The notes: a model not told the origin generated them from the sequence alone. Counted from the first letter of the stretch, positions 31,420-40,818 are shown. The stretch is 64,000 nt of DNA from Chrysophaeum taylorii (GCA_029834535.1 JAQMWT010000577.1:43485-107484); one strand, 5' to 3'. Program-made: numbers and translations.

Positions 31420-32823
31420 ATGAGCGTGATCGGAGGCGAGTATCAACCCGCCCCTATGGAGGCTTTTCGCAAATGGGAAGCCGAACGGCCGCAGATGTGG
31501 AAACAATACAAGGAAGGAACTATCACATTAAAAGAGTTGCGCCAGCATGATGAGGACTCTCTGGATGCTATGCAAGAGAAGACGAAGCTTCCTTGCCCCC
31601 CTCGGGCTACAGTTGATGAGCTTGAACGTGAGTGGTTCAATTTACGGCAAGGGACTTTGTCATTGAATAAGTATATTGCGCGATGGGCGCAGAAATTCGG
31701 CCAGTGGCGAGCAATGTCAGGTCGCGATACTGATCCTGGTGCGTTCCGTTCGCACTTCATTGCTGGGCTCAATTCTGAGCGCTTGCGGACGAGCGTCGAA
31801 CTTACTCAGGCCTCACCCCATATGAAAGCATCTACTCTCACGCTCGATGATGTCATTCAATCGACCATCCAGATATCCAAGATTTTGGAAGCCAACCCTA
31901 CTGCCAACATCGAAGAGGCGAGTAAGAAGGAGAAGGGAAAGGAGCGCGCACCACGGATGAGGAGAGAGCAGCAGCAGCAGATGCAGCAGTTGCAGCCAGT
32001 ACGACGGGTTGGTTATGTTGCTGACTCGGGATTTGGAACCTGGCTACCACAAGGGATAGATACAAATGCGCGTCAAGCAATTACGACCTGCCTTAGTTGC
32101 GGCCGGCATGGTGGTTTTTACCACGACAACGGTGTGTGTCCTGCGCCAGACAATCCCTCGAGGAACATACGTGCTGCTCAGACGTTAACGAATGCGGGTT
32201 TTCCAGCAACGCCAGAGGGACAGGAGCAATACCGACGGGCGCTTTTAGCTGCAGCAGGACAGGCTTCAGTGACTCAGCTAGCGCCGCGCGTTGTGCAACA
32301 GCCGCAGGTGGTATACACAGCAGCACAGGTTCCAGGTGCAGGTCAACAGCAGTTGGTTGCAGGCACTCAACAGCAGGTGGTCCGCAGGGAGCCCGCAGTG
32401 CAGCGGACCGCTCAGACCTCGGTGCGCCTGGAGGATTTGACTACGGCTCTCAACACGATGAACCTGCTTCGTCAAGCACAGCAGACGGCTCCAACGGTTA
32501 GAGGGCAACAGCCTCAGGGAGCAAACCCTAGCCAGCGCAATGATGGTGTCGCCGCTCAGTGGCTTGAAGTGCTTGGCGAAGATCAGGATGACGCTAAGCG
32601 AGCGGGCTACTGCACTGTGCGGTATTCTGAGTTCATGGAGGGCAACGTGTATGACGGTGACGATGACGATGTTGGAGGCGATGATGATAGCTTCTCTGCA
32701 GAAGGCGATTCCCCTGGTGACCCCGTGGAACCTCCTTCCCTTTTGGTCATCACTGAAGATGCGTGGGTGGAGGAGCAGGGGCAAAGTACCGAAGTGACCG
32801 GAGTTGCATCTAGAGTTCCCTAG
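31420..32823 (+). CDS. Gypsy-D gag, capsid and zinc-finger region
   Basis: A 467-codon ORF. Residues about 65-140 match the retrotransposon gag (capsid) pattern: ELEREWFNLRQGTLSLNKYI, ARWAQKFGQW, then FRSHFIAGLNSERLR. At about residues 225-243 is a Cys/His cluster CLSCGRHGGFYHDNGVC, a likely nucleic-acid-binding knuckle. A Gln-rich section and a strongly acidic Asp run (DGDDDDVGGDDD) follow. It ends with TAG; the protease frame follows directly. Confidence 0.8.
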   Translation: MSVIGGEYQPAPMEAFRKWEAERPQMWKQYKEGTITLKELRQHDEDSLDAMQEKTKLPCPPRATVDELEREWFNLRQGTLSLNKYIARWAQKFGQWRAMSGRDTDPGAFRSHFIAGLNSERLRTSVELTQASPHMKASTLTLDDVIQSTIQISKILEANPTANIEEASKKEKGKERAPRMRREQQQQMQQLQPVRRVGYVADSGFGTWLPQGIDTNARQAITTCLSCGRHGGFYHDNGVCPAPDNPSRNIRAAQTLTNAGFPATPEGQEQYRRALLAAAGQASVTQLAPRVVQQPQVVYTAAQVPGAGQQQLVAGTQQQVVRREPAVQRTAQTSVRLEDLTTALNTMNLLRQAQQTAPTVRGQQPQGANPSQRNDGVAAQWLEVLGEDQDDAKRAGYCTVRYSEFMEGNVYDGDDDDVGGDDDSFSAEGDSPGDPVEPPSLLVITEDAWVEEQGQSTEVTGVASRVP

Positions 32824-32847
32824 GAAGACGAAGATAATCGTGACGGA

Positions 32848-33440
32848 TTGGGATATACGATTGTTCGTGTGGGACAAGATACCTTCGTTGCTATGGATAT
32901 AGTGCCGCCGAGGGACGACTGCGCCGAGCGTTATGCCGGTCACCCATCCATCTCGTCGGATTTCGAGAGTTTCTGCCCTCAGACTGCGTTGAATACCACT
33001 CAGGATCCCGACCATCGTGAAAATAAAGCCGTGAGGTACGATGGTACGAGATCCGCCTCTTTGACGTATGTGCCTGTGGCTGTCTCTTCGCTATATGGTT
33101 CGAAATATTCCATCGTCGCTGCCGGTTTGGATGGCATGGCTGATTCCCCCTACATCGATCACCGCTTGTATCGCAAACTTGATCGTGACGGCAAAATCAT
33201 CTATCATCAGCCACTCCCCACGATTCGCACTCTGAATGGGTCAGGAGGTTCGGAGCTGCTATTCGATAATGGGTTATTCTCCGGATCTCCTTGGTGCCAA
33301 CGACATCCATGCTGCTCATGTTCTTTGTTTGTCAAACTAATGGACAGTTACTATTAGGAGCACGAGAATTACGACTCTTGGGTGCGATTTTGGATTATGC
33401 AACAGAGAGAGCTATTTTCCGGCGTTCTGAAGTGACCATC
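32848..33440 (+). pseudogene. Gypsy-D retropepsin-like protease
   Basis: ORF 32848-33357 holds the active-site block AAGLDGMADSPYIDHRLY (about 33118-33171), where typical retropepsins have DTGA. A frame break near 33300 moves into the next ORF, which starts with the closing protease block LLGARELRLLGAILDYA (about 33351-33401). The DGMAD motif matches VDGMAD in Gypsy-A. Confidence 0.75.
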
Positions 33441-35441
33441 GGAGTTCTCAAGAACCGGACTTCCGCCTCGCCACAAGACCAGCATGGAATTGTCCTTTAC
33501 AATGACGCATTCGATGCGACTCCGCAGGTAGTGCAGATGTTCCCGACAGCTAAGCTTGCTGTGCAATACGGGAATATCCAAACTTGGACGCCAGTTGGTA
33601 AACCGTGGAGTTATGACAGTCTGCTGCGCTCTATTCGTATCAGAGCGAGTCACCATCACGTTCATCCCGGTGATCAGACTGCTGAAAAAGCGGAAGACCA
33701 ACTTAATTGCACTGCAGACGAGGGAGATATCATCCCTCATTTCGAATACGTGACGAGTACTCGATATCCTATTCCAAGCCAACCGTACTTCTGGGAGATG
33801 GAGTGCGATGTGCCGCTGGAAAAGGGTCAAGTATTCCGACCTCATCGGTCACTCCCCCCAGATCTCCGCCTCGTACCTGGTTCCTATTCATCGTATTGCT
33901 CCGACGAGCTCAGCGAAGCTCATGTGGCTGTGGAGCACATTGGTGACGAACCCATTGGTATCGACCCCGAAGTCTCGGTGGTCGAAGGCGAGATCATGCC
34001 GCATGAAGGATGTGCCAACATGCAGCTAGAAGCCACGGAGGACGTGTGTCATGCAACTCTCATGGCTGCTGTTGACGAGGATGAAGTCGTGGAGGATGTC
34101 TTGAGTGACAGACCCCCTCCTGAGCCACCTCCAGATGAAGAAGTGAAAAAAACACCAGAAATGGAGATGGAGGCGACCGCTAAGGAGCTGCTATCTAAGC
34201 ACGCCTCCTTGGTTTGGATACCCATCACCTACACCTTTGTCGTCGTCTACTTTGCTGGCGCTGGAGGATCAACGTTGGGTATCCGGCGATGCAGTGAGCT
34301 ATATGGCAGTTCATTTCGCATTGTCTTGGCTTTGGATGCTTGTCCTCAAGCCCGAGCCACCTTTGAGCTCAATTTTCCGAAGATTCCCTATGTTTTGTAT
34401 GAGTTAGGGAAATCTCATCGTCGTACATACGACTTGGTGTTGTCGTATTTACATTCAGATTTTTGGAAGCATTATTATTTTCACGCAAGTCCGCCGTGTA
34501 TCTATGGGTCGACTGGCAATTTGCGCTACAGGGACGCACGCAAGGGCGCTACTATTACTTCTCGGGTCCTGCGTCATTTCCGCAACGCATCTTATGTAAT
34601 TGGACGATGGACGCTCGAGCAGGAACCATCAGCGACCCCTTTTGTGCATCACCAATTTTATGTGCCGCGCATTGTCGATATCTATAGTATTACACCCGAA
34701 TTGCTGTGCTCGCGCACGCGTCGCCTTCTTGCTTGCAATGTTCGCTTGGAACTGCCGCTATTATCGCGTGCACCACCGAATTTACGGGACCGTTTTGGGC
34801 CAGCGTTGGGATTTACAGGTGGTCACCCGCTCATTATAGTGAACAGTTTCTCATCTACGCGCCCGGCTATCGCCCCTGCCTTCACAGTGACGCGCAATAA
34901 GCTCCACCTAGGACCTCATTTCTCGAACACCCGTCCACTCACGTTGCAGATGCACCAGGAAATTATGACAGTCCCTGCTACGTGGCAATGGGATGAGAAA
35001 GTTTCAGAGACAGCAGGTACGAAGATGCTTGGCAGTATGGTGCCACCCGCGACTATGACGCGGATCGCGTTAGCAGTGCACAGTTCGTTTGGCCCTTCAC
35101 TTCGAAATTTGGGTAAGTTGCGGAATATTGCGACGACCACGATAGCCCAACCCGATCACCATATTCTACGGTTTTCACATTTTGCTGTAGAGTCGCGCAT
35201 TCCAACGCTCGACCCTGCCACTCGAAGTGTGTCATGGATTTCGCCCGATGAACTCTATTCTCCTGCGAGTCCTGCACCATCGGCTGCTGCCCCCACCACC
35301 CCGCCACCACCTTCGGTCACATCGCCTGGGACGGCTCCATCTTTTGCAGGGGGCACCGTCGCCACTGCTGTTATGCGGAGCAACCAAGCCGGCAACCAGC
35401 CCTCCGCAACTGCTGAAGAAGAAGGCACCGCGAAGGAGTGA
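33291..35441 (+). CDS. Gypsy-D polyprotein section with C5-cytosine DNA methyltransferase
   Basis: A 716-codon ORF: protease end, an acidic linker, the MTase (about 34230-35100), and a Pro/Ala-rich linker to RT. Motif I is YFAGAGGSTLGIRR (about 34248). Motif II is VLALDACPQA. Motif IV is HASPPCIYGS, with catalytic Cys near 34497. Motif VI is WTLEQEPS (about 34606). Motif VIII is LCSRTRRLLAC (about 34707), keeping RxR. Motif IX is RPLTLQMHQE (about 34932). Motif X is GSMVPPATMTRIALA (about 35031). All motifs sit in one uninterrupted frame, which makes this the most intact MTase in the window. The target-recognition region is short. It probably methylates cytosine in DNA; whether the target is element or host DNA is unknown. 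Confidence 0.87.
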   Translation: MVPTTSMLLMFFVCQTNGQLLLGARELRLLGAILDYATERAIFRRSEVTIGVLKNRTSASPQDQHGIVLYNDAFDATPQVVQMFPTAKLAVQYGNIQTWTPVGKPWSYDSLLRSIRIRASHHHVHPGDQTAEKAEDQLNCTADEGDIIPHFEYVTSTRYPIPSQPYFWEMECDVPLEKGQVFRPHRSLPPDLRLVPGSYSSYCSDELSEAHVAVEHIGDEPIGIDPEVSVVEGEIMPHEGCANMQLEATEDVCHATLMAAVDEDEVVEDVLSDRPPPEPPPDEEVKKTPEMEMEATAKELLSKHASLVWIPITYTFVVVYFAGAGGSTLGIRRCSELYGSSFRIVLALDACPQARATFELNFPKIPYVLYELGKSHRRTYDLVLSYLHSDFWKHYYFHASPPCIYGSTGNLRYRDARKGATITSRVLRHFRNASYVIGRWTLEQEPSATPFVHHQFYVPRIVDIYSITPELLCSRTRRLLACNVRLELPLLSRAPPNLRDRFGPALGFTGGHPLIIVNSFSSTRPAIAPAFTVTRNKLHLGPHFSNTRPLTLQMHQEIMTVPATWQWDEKVSETAGTKMLGSMVPPATMTRIALAVHSSFGPSLRNLGKLRNIATTTIAQPDHHILRFSHFAVESRIPTLDPATRSVSWISPDELYSPASPAPSAAAPTTPPPPSVTSPGTAPSFAGGTVATAVMRSNQAGNQPSATAEEEGTAKE

Positions 35442-35585
35442 CCTGCGTATTTCAATAAGTACGACGCTCCGTGGGCGGACGCGCCTCACGAAGAACATGG
35501 TCAACCTTTACCGGTGATGCCTCCTCATTTAGCGGATCAAGAGAGCATGCAGGTCATCCCTCCGACCGTCGCGTAGGTCGAAGAG

Positions 35586-36461
35586 GTGATGACTGAATTG
35601 GGTATTACAGAGCATCCTGCTTTAGATGATGACGAGAAGCTGATGATGAAGCATATAATCTCGTATTCGTGGGCATTTCCCGATGATGTGATGAGACCTG
35701 TTGATTCACCTGAAGTAACGATCCGGTTCAAAGAAGAGAACCCGACTCCCGTCAAACTCTCGCCATATCGGTTGTCGAAAGAAAAGATTGAATGTTTGCG
35801 TATGCAGATTGAAGCATGGACCCGAGACGGAGTTATTCGTCCTGCGAATTCTCCATGGGGTTTCCCTATTTTGATGTTGCCTAAGACAGGTGCTGAGCCT
35901 GGCACTTCCAATGCTTACAGAGCAGCTGTCGACCTACGGCGCCTCAATGCATTGCTCAAGGATGATAGCTGGCCGAGTGTGAGCATGGCTGGCGCGTTGA
36001 TGTTTCTCATCGACAAGTTCTGTCGTTCGAGTTTGGATATTCGTTGGGCCTATCACAATTTACGATTGTCGCTAGATGCACAAGATGTGGTCACCTTCAC
36101 TAGTCCTCTGGGAGCGTACAGCTACATGCGTCTACCTTTGGGAGTCAAACCAGCCGGAATTTTGTTTTGCAAGCAGTTGAACACTGGCTTGTCGAGATGG
36201 CTATATCGTGATCTCGTGGCATATATCGACGATATTCTCGCCGATCACGCAGATACAAAGAATCACTTGCAGTGCCTTGTGCAAGTTATTCCCCATCTCG
36301 CCTTGAAAGGGTACAGCGCCAAGATCAAGAAGATTCATTTTATGCAAGAAGTCATTGAGTTTTTTGGGTCATTTATCCACCCCGAGCGGACTTCTTCCAT
36401 CACCAAGGTCTTTAGAAGCCACCAGACACATGCCAATTCCTGGCACTTTGTCGGATGCTGA
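35586..36461 (+). pseudogene. Gypsy-D reverse transcriptase
   Basis: ORF begins near a TAG that ends the previous frame (35573-35575). Blocks: SPEVTIRFKEENPTPVK, RLSKEKIECLRMQIEAW, the FPILMLPKTGAEPGTSN block, RAAVDLRRLNALL, LDIRWAYHNLRLSLDAQD, YMRLPLGVKPAGILFCK, and catalytic YIDDILADH (about 36223). A frame break near 36365 moves into ORF 36355-36816. Confidence 0.92.
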
Positions 36462-37280
36462 CCCTAAGAAGCAAGTGCGATCTTTCCTTGGAATGGGGAG
36501 TTTTTGCCGGCGTTATGTAAGGAATTTTGCGAAAGTTGCAGAGCCATTAAGACAACAACTGACGTTGCCGGACGTGAAATTCAAGTGGACGAAAGAGTGT
36601 CAGGAAGCTTGGGATGCCACCATCGAGGCTATTGTCAATTCGATGGTGTCTACCATCCTGATTACTCGTTGCATTTTTACATTCGAACTGATGCTTCCGC
36701 ACATGGGTTGGGTGCTTACCTATTTCAAAAGGTACCAGTCGTCGACGACGATGGAAGAGAAAGAACCGAAGAGAGAGCTATTGAGTACTGGAGCCGAACC
36801 GTGCCTAAGTCGATGAGGAAGTATGATCATTGGCGCTTGGAACTCCTCGCAGTACTCTCCGCTCTTGGAAATTCCCGATTTTATATCGAAGGTCATCAGA
36901 CGAAATTAGAGACAGATCATCGTAATTTAACGTTTCTTCGGCATTCGAATCATACATCTGGACAGTTAGCGCGATGGGCTATGCGGCTTGCTGCGTTCGA
37001 CCGGGAGCTCGGATACAAGCCTGGAAATTCCCCTGGCATGCGCATCCCGGATTGTCTGTCGCGCAACCCTATCGACAAATTGATAGAGAAAGACGAAGAT
37101 GGGGAACCGATCAATGAGGCTTTTTTTATTTCCCAAGAAATCCCCAGCGATGTACCTGGCACAGCTTGTTTCACCTTCTCTTTGGTGACGATGCCTATAC
37201 CGACGGACAGCGGACCCACCACAGCTATGGCAGCAGTTAGTACGCGACAGAACGTACAACCGCCGTCTTCCTTTTGCTGA
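36355..37280 (+). pseudogene. Gypsy-D RT connection region and RNase H
   Basis: ORF 36355-36816 has SFLGHLSTPSG, RSFLGMGSFCRRYVRNF and KFKWTKECQEAWDATIEA. The frame shifts near 36640 into ORF 36504-37280, with RNase H blocks YIRTDASAHGLGAYLF, EYWSRTVPKSMRKYDHWR, LELLAVLSALG, LETDHRNLTFL and HTSGQLARWAMRLA, then PDCLSRNPID. Catalytic acidic residues appear present. Confidence 0.9.
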
Positions 37281-37425
37281 TCAAGCGGAGGATGAGAGCA
37301 CTCTCGATGAGATAGCGAAAAAACAAGCTGAAGATGACACATGTAAGTGCATCAGACGAAATCTCGATTCTGAACAGAAAGATCAAGACGAGCAGTCATC
37401 CGTACCGTATGAAGTTGATAGCGAT

Positions 37426-37887
37426 GTGTTGTATAAGGTCGATGATTCGGATTCTCAACGTCTGATTGTGGTCCCTCAGTCTATGCGAAAGCGTGTAATC
37501 GCCATGCATCACCGAGGATTGTTCGGAGGCCATGTGGGACGAGACTCCACAGCGAATCAAATCTTAGAACGGTATTGGTGGCCAAGCGTCTCATCGTCAG
37601 TTAATGAGTTCGTCAATGCCTGCATTATTTGCCAGAAGATTCGATCCACCATGCCCAGGCGTCATGGCTTGCTCTGTCAACCGAATCGCGTCGGAGATTG
37701 CTATGTCCTAGGTATGGATTTGACTGGACCTCTGCGAGGCGCTGACCTGTACACGTACATACTCGCAATGTACGATGCAGCGTCGCATTTCTCGAAATTA
37801 GCTCTGATCAACACAAATCATGACTATTCGATTTTGAACGCGTTTGTGGACAAGATTTACTTGAGGGATGTCTCCCACGGTGCATAG
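37426..37887 (+). pseudogene. Gypsy-D integrase zinc-binding region and first part of core
   Basis: The H2C2 zinc motif is complete: MHHRGLFGGH and CIICQK. YWWPSV lies between. The core starts with the first Asp in LGMDLTGPL. The ORF breaks by a frameshift at about 37884, just before the second Asp. The upstream stretch 37281-37425 is a charged spacer. Confidence 0.88.
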
Positions 37888-38216
37888 TCACGGATAATGG
37901 AAATGAGTTCGCGAACAGGTTATTTCGCACGGTTGTTCGTCAATTCAACGTACGTTATCGTACTACCCTTCCGTATCACCCTCAGAGTGATCATACTGAA
38001 CGTGTCAACCGCTTTATCAAAGCCTTCTTGCGAGCTGCGATCGACGAACAGCGTCAGCCAGATTGGTCAAATTTCCTCCCATATGTGGCATTCATGTACA
38101 ATAGGATTTACATTCCGGGAACGAAGATCTCACCTTTCATGATGCGTACTGGCAAGCAACCCCTGTTACCACCCGATTACAATCTTTTGAGTGAACAGCG
38201 TGATCTACCGCAATAA
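37885..38216 (+). pseudogene. Gypsy-D integrase core, second part
   Basis: Continues in a shifted frame with the second Asp in VTDNGNEF and the Glu in HTERVNRFIKAF, then WSNFLPYVAFMYNRIYIPG and KISPFMMRTGKQPLLP. All three DDE positions exist in Gypsy-D, unlike Gypsy-A. A TAA at 38214-38216 ends the frame. Confidence 0.88.
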
Positions 38217-38228
38217 CGTCATCAGATT

Positions 38229-38987
38229 TTGGTGGACTGTAAGAACAAGTTTGAATTTTATAGTCGACTCGTTACACGAGATCACCAGAAAGCACAGGAG
38301 AGCCAAAAACTCAACTATGATGCCCACCAAATTGACATCCAGTTTTCCCCAGGTGATTATGTTCTGCGTTTCGTGCCTAAGGCGTGCCACAAGCTACGGC
38401 CCATTTGGCGCGGACCTTACATAGTTACCAAAAAGATCTCTCCCGTCGTTTGCGAAATTCAGGACGTCAACGACGATGATGCTGAATCGGTTGTAGTATC
38501 TGTACAACAGATGGTGCCTTTGAAAGCGCCAACCATCGACACTTCTTCAGCCCCTCTGCATTTACCATCAGACCGCGGCCGTTTCAAACATGGTAAGTTC
38601 GTGATTTTCAGGGCTAAAGGACGATCCAACGCGTGGAAGAAGCGTATCTATGTTGCCGAAGTCTACGAAGAATATGACCACGACAATGATACAGTTGCGC
38701 TTCACTACTATACCGATTTGGGACCGCGCGATGATCCTCGTGTTTTTGATCTTACTAAGCCTCTGGCTGAGCGACGTTCAAGACCAGAATACAAAGACCC
38801 GGACGGAGCTAGCTTCACACGCTTACGACCAAACATGGAAGGCTGTGAACCCTGTGTGACTGATTTTAGCCCGGATGAAATCGATGTCCTCGTCAGTAAC
38901 TTCGGCCTCCACAGCAACAAAGTTCCGGCTGATGTAGCTGACCGAGCTTATCGTACCAGTCGTGAGCGTGACCTTCGTCACCCTTGA
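38229..38987 (+). CDS. Gypsy-D integrase tail and novel C-terminal domain
   Basis: A 252-codon ORF. First the integrase tail with a GPY-type block: KLRPIWRGPYIVTKKISPV. Then a C-terminal domain of about 130 residues: FKHGKFVIFRAKG, RIYVAEVYEEYDHDNDTVAL, HYYTDLGPRDD, then CVTDFSPDEIDVLVSNF. Gypsy-A and Gypsy-B end with the same domain. It resembles small beta-barrel reader folds in its alternating hydrophobic pattern, but I cannot assign it; it may steer integration. Confidence 0.75.
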   Translation: MVDCKNKFEFYSRLVTRDHQKAQESQKLNYDAHQIDIQFSPGDYVLRFVPKACHKLRPIWRGPYIVTKKISPVVCEIQDVNDDDAESVVVSVQQMVPLKAPTIDTSSAPLHLPSDRGRFKHGKFVIFRAKGRSNAWKKRIYVAEVYEEYDHDNDTVALHYYTDLGPRDDPRVFDLTKPLAERRSRPEYKDPDGASFTRLRPNMEGCEPCVTDFSPDEIDVLVSNFGLHSNKVPADVADRAYRTSRERDLRHP

Positions 38988-39010
38988 AGTCGAGGAAGAC
39001 TTCATCTCAA

Positions 39011-39022
39011 GTAGGGGGCTCC
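39011..39022 (+). other. Gypsy-D polypurine tract
   Basis: GTAGGGGGCTCC abuts the 3' LTR; the G run fits a plus-strand primer tract. Confidence 0.5.
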
Positions 39023-39358
39023 TGTGGCAGTAACGCCCATTCCCCCCACTTGCCTGCCTGCCACCTGACTTACCCCGATTGTTGCTCTGGTACTGACCTT
39101 GCAATTATGGGGGGGGGGTGTCATCTTGACATCCTCACCTGTACTTCCACCGAACCCAATGTACCAGGCATTTGCATTGCTTTCTTGCTGTCTTCTTGCT
39201 ATTACCCTCATTTGACTGTCCGATTTCGAGATGTCGTGAGGTATTACGCTGAGATCGGGCGTGTGGTGGTTTCACCCGCGGTTCGGGTTGGGAGAAAGGG
39301 CTGTTGAGGCCCCTGGTCCGGCCAAGAGGGGCGGGTATCTGAGAGAAAAACCACTACA
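39023..39358 (+). repeat. Gypsy-D 3' LTR
   Basis: 336 bp, same length and ends as 29675-30010; followed by CAGG (39359-39362). Confidence 0.93.
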
Positions 39359-39362
39359 CAGG

Positions 39363-39550
39363 GCGGCCTCAAACGTGCCGACCTAGGGTTTGGACGGATT
39401 TTCGCGACGGCTTTCAAACGAGTGCCGCTGGTCTCGATGTGCCCCGGCGCGCTTCGTAGCCCAAGGCAAGAGGTTCGGCGACGTGTTCCCGCCACGCACG
39501 ACCGCGCTCGGCGCAGCAGCCCTCCGGAGAAGCAGGGAATAGGACCAGAG
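39363..39550. other. Older sequence between Gypsy-D and Gypsy-B
   Basis: 188 bases of the pre-insertion locus, GC-rich. On the minus strand an open frame continues toward the ORFs at 29675-28385 once Gypsy-D is removed. The last five bases, CAGAG, are the Gypsy-B target duplication. No gene recognised. Confidence 0.5.
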
Positions 39551-39990
39551 TATGGCGGCACAGAAAAAACTCCCCGACCCCCGGGTGACAAAGGGGGTAC
39601 TCACCGACTCGTCCGAGACCTCACTGAACGAGGAAAACACGGACGCGGGGTCGGATAAGCTCGCCACACACCTTGCTCACGCTCACCAAGCCTCTCAACA
39701 AGATGGAGATGTGGCGGTTACTACAGCTTTATGTAGCGAAAAGTGTATGGTCCAAATAGGCTAATCTGGAGAAGCCGCCCATACACACTTTTATAGCCCA
39801 TACACACTTTTATACCGCGATAGGAGAGATGGAATATGATAGCAAGGAAGCTACAAGAATACAGCAAGAATGCTTCTCACAAAAGAGAGGTATGATGTCA
39901 CTAAAAAGATCGGGAAAGGTGTCCCGTTGAATGGGTATCAAGCCTCGAGAGAGGGAGGGTAAGCCTTAGCGGTCAGGAGTTGCCGCCACA
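39551..39990 (-). repeat. Gypsy-B 3' LTR with a 0.1-kb insertion
   Basis: 440 bp; matches the 316-bp 5' LTR except for about 105 extra bases at about 39710-39815. Starts TATGGCGGCACAG and ends TTGCCGCCACA. Confidence 0.9.
39708..39815. repeat. Small insertion in the Gypsy-B LTR with inverted repeats
   Basis: About 105 bases absent from the other LTR, placed between GATGGAGA and GATGGAAT. It contains AAAAGTGTATGG and, inverted, CCATACACACTTTT twice, and may be a tiny MITE-like element. GATGGA/GGAGA at the edges could be a short duplication. Confidence 0.55.
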
Positions 39991-40075
39991 GGACTCCCCT
40001 GGTGAGAACACGAGCTGCCCTCAGCGAGTCCGGCGAGAAGCACGAGCCTTAGCTGAATGAGCATCTCGAGAACGA
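39943..40075. repeat. 133-bp direct repeat, left copy
   Basis: From CCTCGAGAGAGGGAGG in the LTR to GAGAACGA in the end of pol; repeated at 40686-40818. Between the copies lie two LINE fragments. The repeat covers the LTR end, polypurine region and the last pol codons. Confidence 0.88.
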
Positions 40076-40330
40076 TGGGCCCGCTCCAAGCGCCCACCGG
40101 GGGCTCCGCAGATGACGCACGGGAGGACGCTCGCCAAGGCACTCCGGAAATGCGACATCCCCTTCAACTCGTGGCACGACCTCGCACAAGACCGCGCGCA
40201 GTGGCGGTCCGCCATCAACGCCTTTTCATCCCTCGCCTCTACCCCAACTGTGTGATTTTGCTCTGTGATCCTGGACCGGCTACTGCCGGCCCAGCCTGGC
40301 TCCCATGCCCGGGAGAGGTCCGAAGTTAGG
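40076..40330 (+). mobile_element. LINE 3' fragment, copy 1
   Basis: Bases 40076-40255 encode the C-terminal end of a LINE ORF2-type protein, about 59 codons ending at TGA. CDIPFNSWHDLAQDRAQWR is the W-x-x-x-A-x-D-R-x-x-W signature seen at the end of many LINE polymerases. A 75-bp 3' UTR follows, ending CATGCCCGGGAGAGGTCCGA and AGTTAGG. The last 60 bases match the SINE 3' ends. Fused to gypsy sequence on both sides. Confidence 0.8.
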
Positions 40331-40429
40331 GAGTTGCCGCCACAGGACTCCCCTGGTGAGAACACGAGCTGCCCTCAGCGAGTCCGGCGAGAAGCACGAG
40401 CCTAGGCTGAATGAGCATCTCGAGAACGA

Positions 40430-40685
40430 TGGGTCCGCTCCAAGCGCCCACCGGGGGCTCCGCAGATGACGTACGGGAGGACGCTCACCAAGGCACTCCG
40501 GAAATGCGACATCCCCTTCAACTCGTGGCACAAGACCGCGCGCAGTGGCGGTCCGCCATCAACGCCTTTTCATCCCTCGCCTCTACCCCAACTGTGTGAT
40601 TTTGCTCTGTGATCCTGGACCGGCTACTGCCGGCCCAGCCTGGCTCCCATGCCCGGGTGAGGTCCGAAGTTAGTTAGTTAGTTAG
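40430..40685 (+). mobile_element. LINE 3' fragment, copy 2
   Basis: Near-identical to 40076-40330, but 12 bases are missing in the SWHDLAQDR block, and the tail is longer (GTTA repeats to 40685). It is preceded by about 98 bp of gypsy sequence (40332-40429) repeated from before copy 1, so the pair arose by tandem duplication of a roughly 355-bp unit. Confidence 0.82.
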
Positions 40686-40818
40686 CCTCGAGAGAGGGAG
40701 GGTAAGCCTTAGCGGTCAGGAGTTGCCGCCACCGGACTCCCCTGGTGAGAATACGAGCTGCCCTCAGCGAGTCCGGCGAGAAGCACGAGCCTTGGCTGAA
40801 TGAGCATCTCGAGAACGA
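40686..40818. repeat. 133-bp direct repeat, right copy
   Basis: Matches 39943-40075 and leads into intact pol sequence. See the left copy. Confidence 0.88.

Larger units (their letters stand above)
29675..39358 (+). mobile_element. Gypsy-D, near-complete 9.7-kb Ty3/gypsy element with C5-MTase
   Basis: Two 336-bp LTRs (29675-30010, 39023-39358) with TG...CA ends and a CAGG duplication (29671-29674, 39359-39362). Plus-strand order: gag, protease, C5-MTase, RT, RNase H, integrase, C-terminal domain, polypurine tract. By eye the LTRs differ at about a dozen positions. Several stops and frameshifts interrupt the ORFs. It is distinct from the Gypsy-A/B family (different LTR) but shares domain order and the unusual protease motif. 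Confidence 0.94.
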
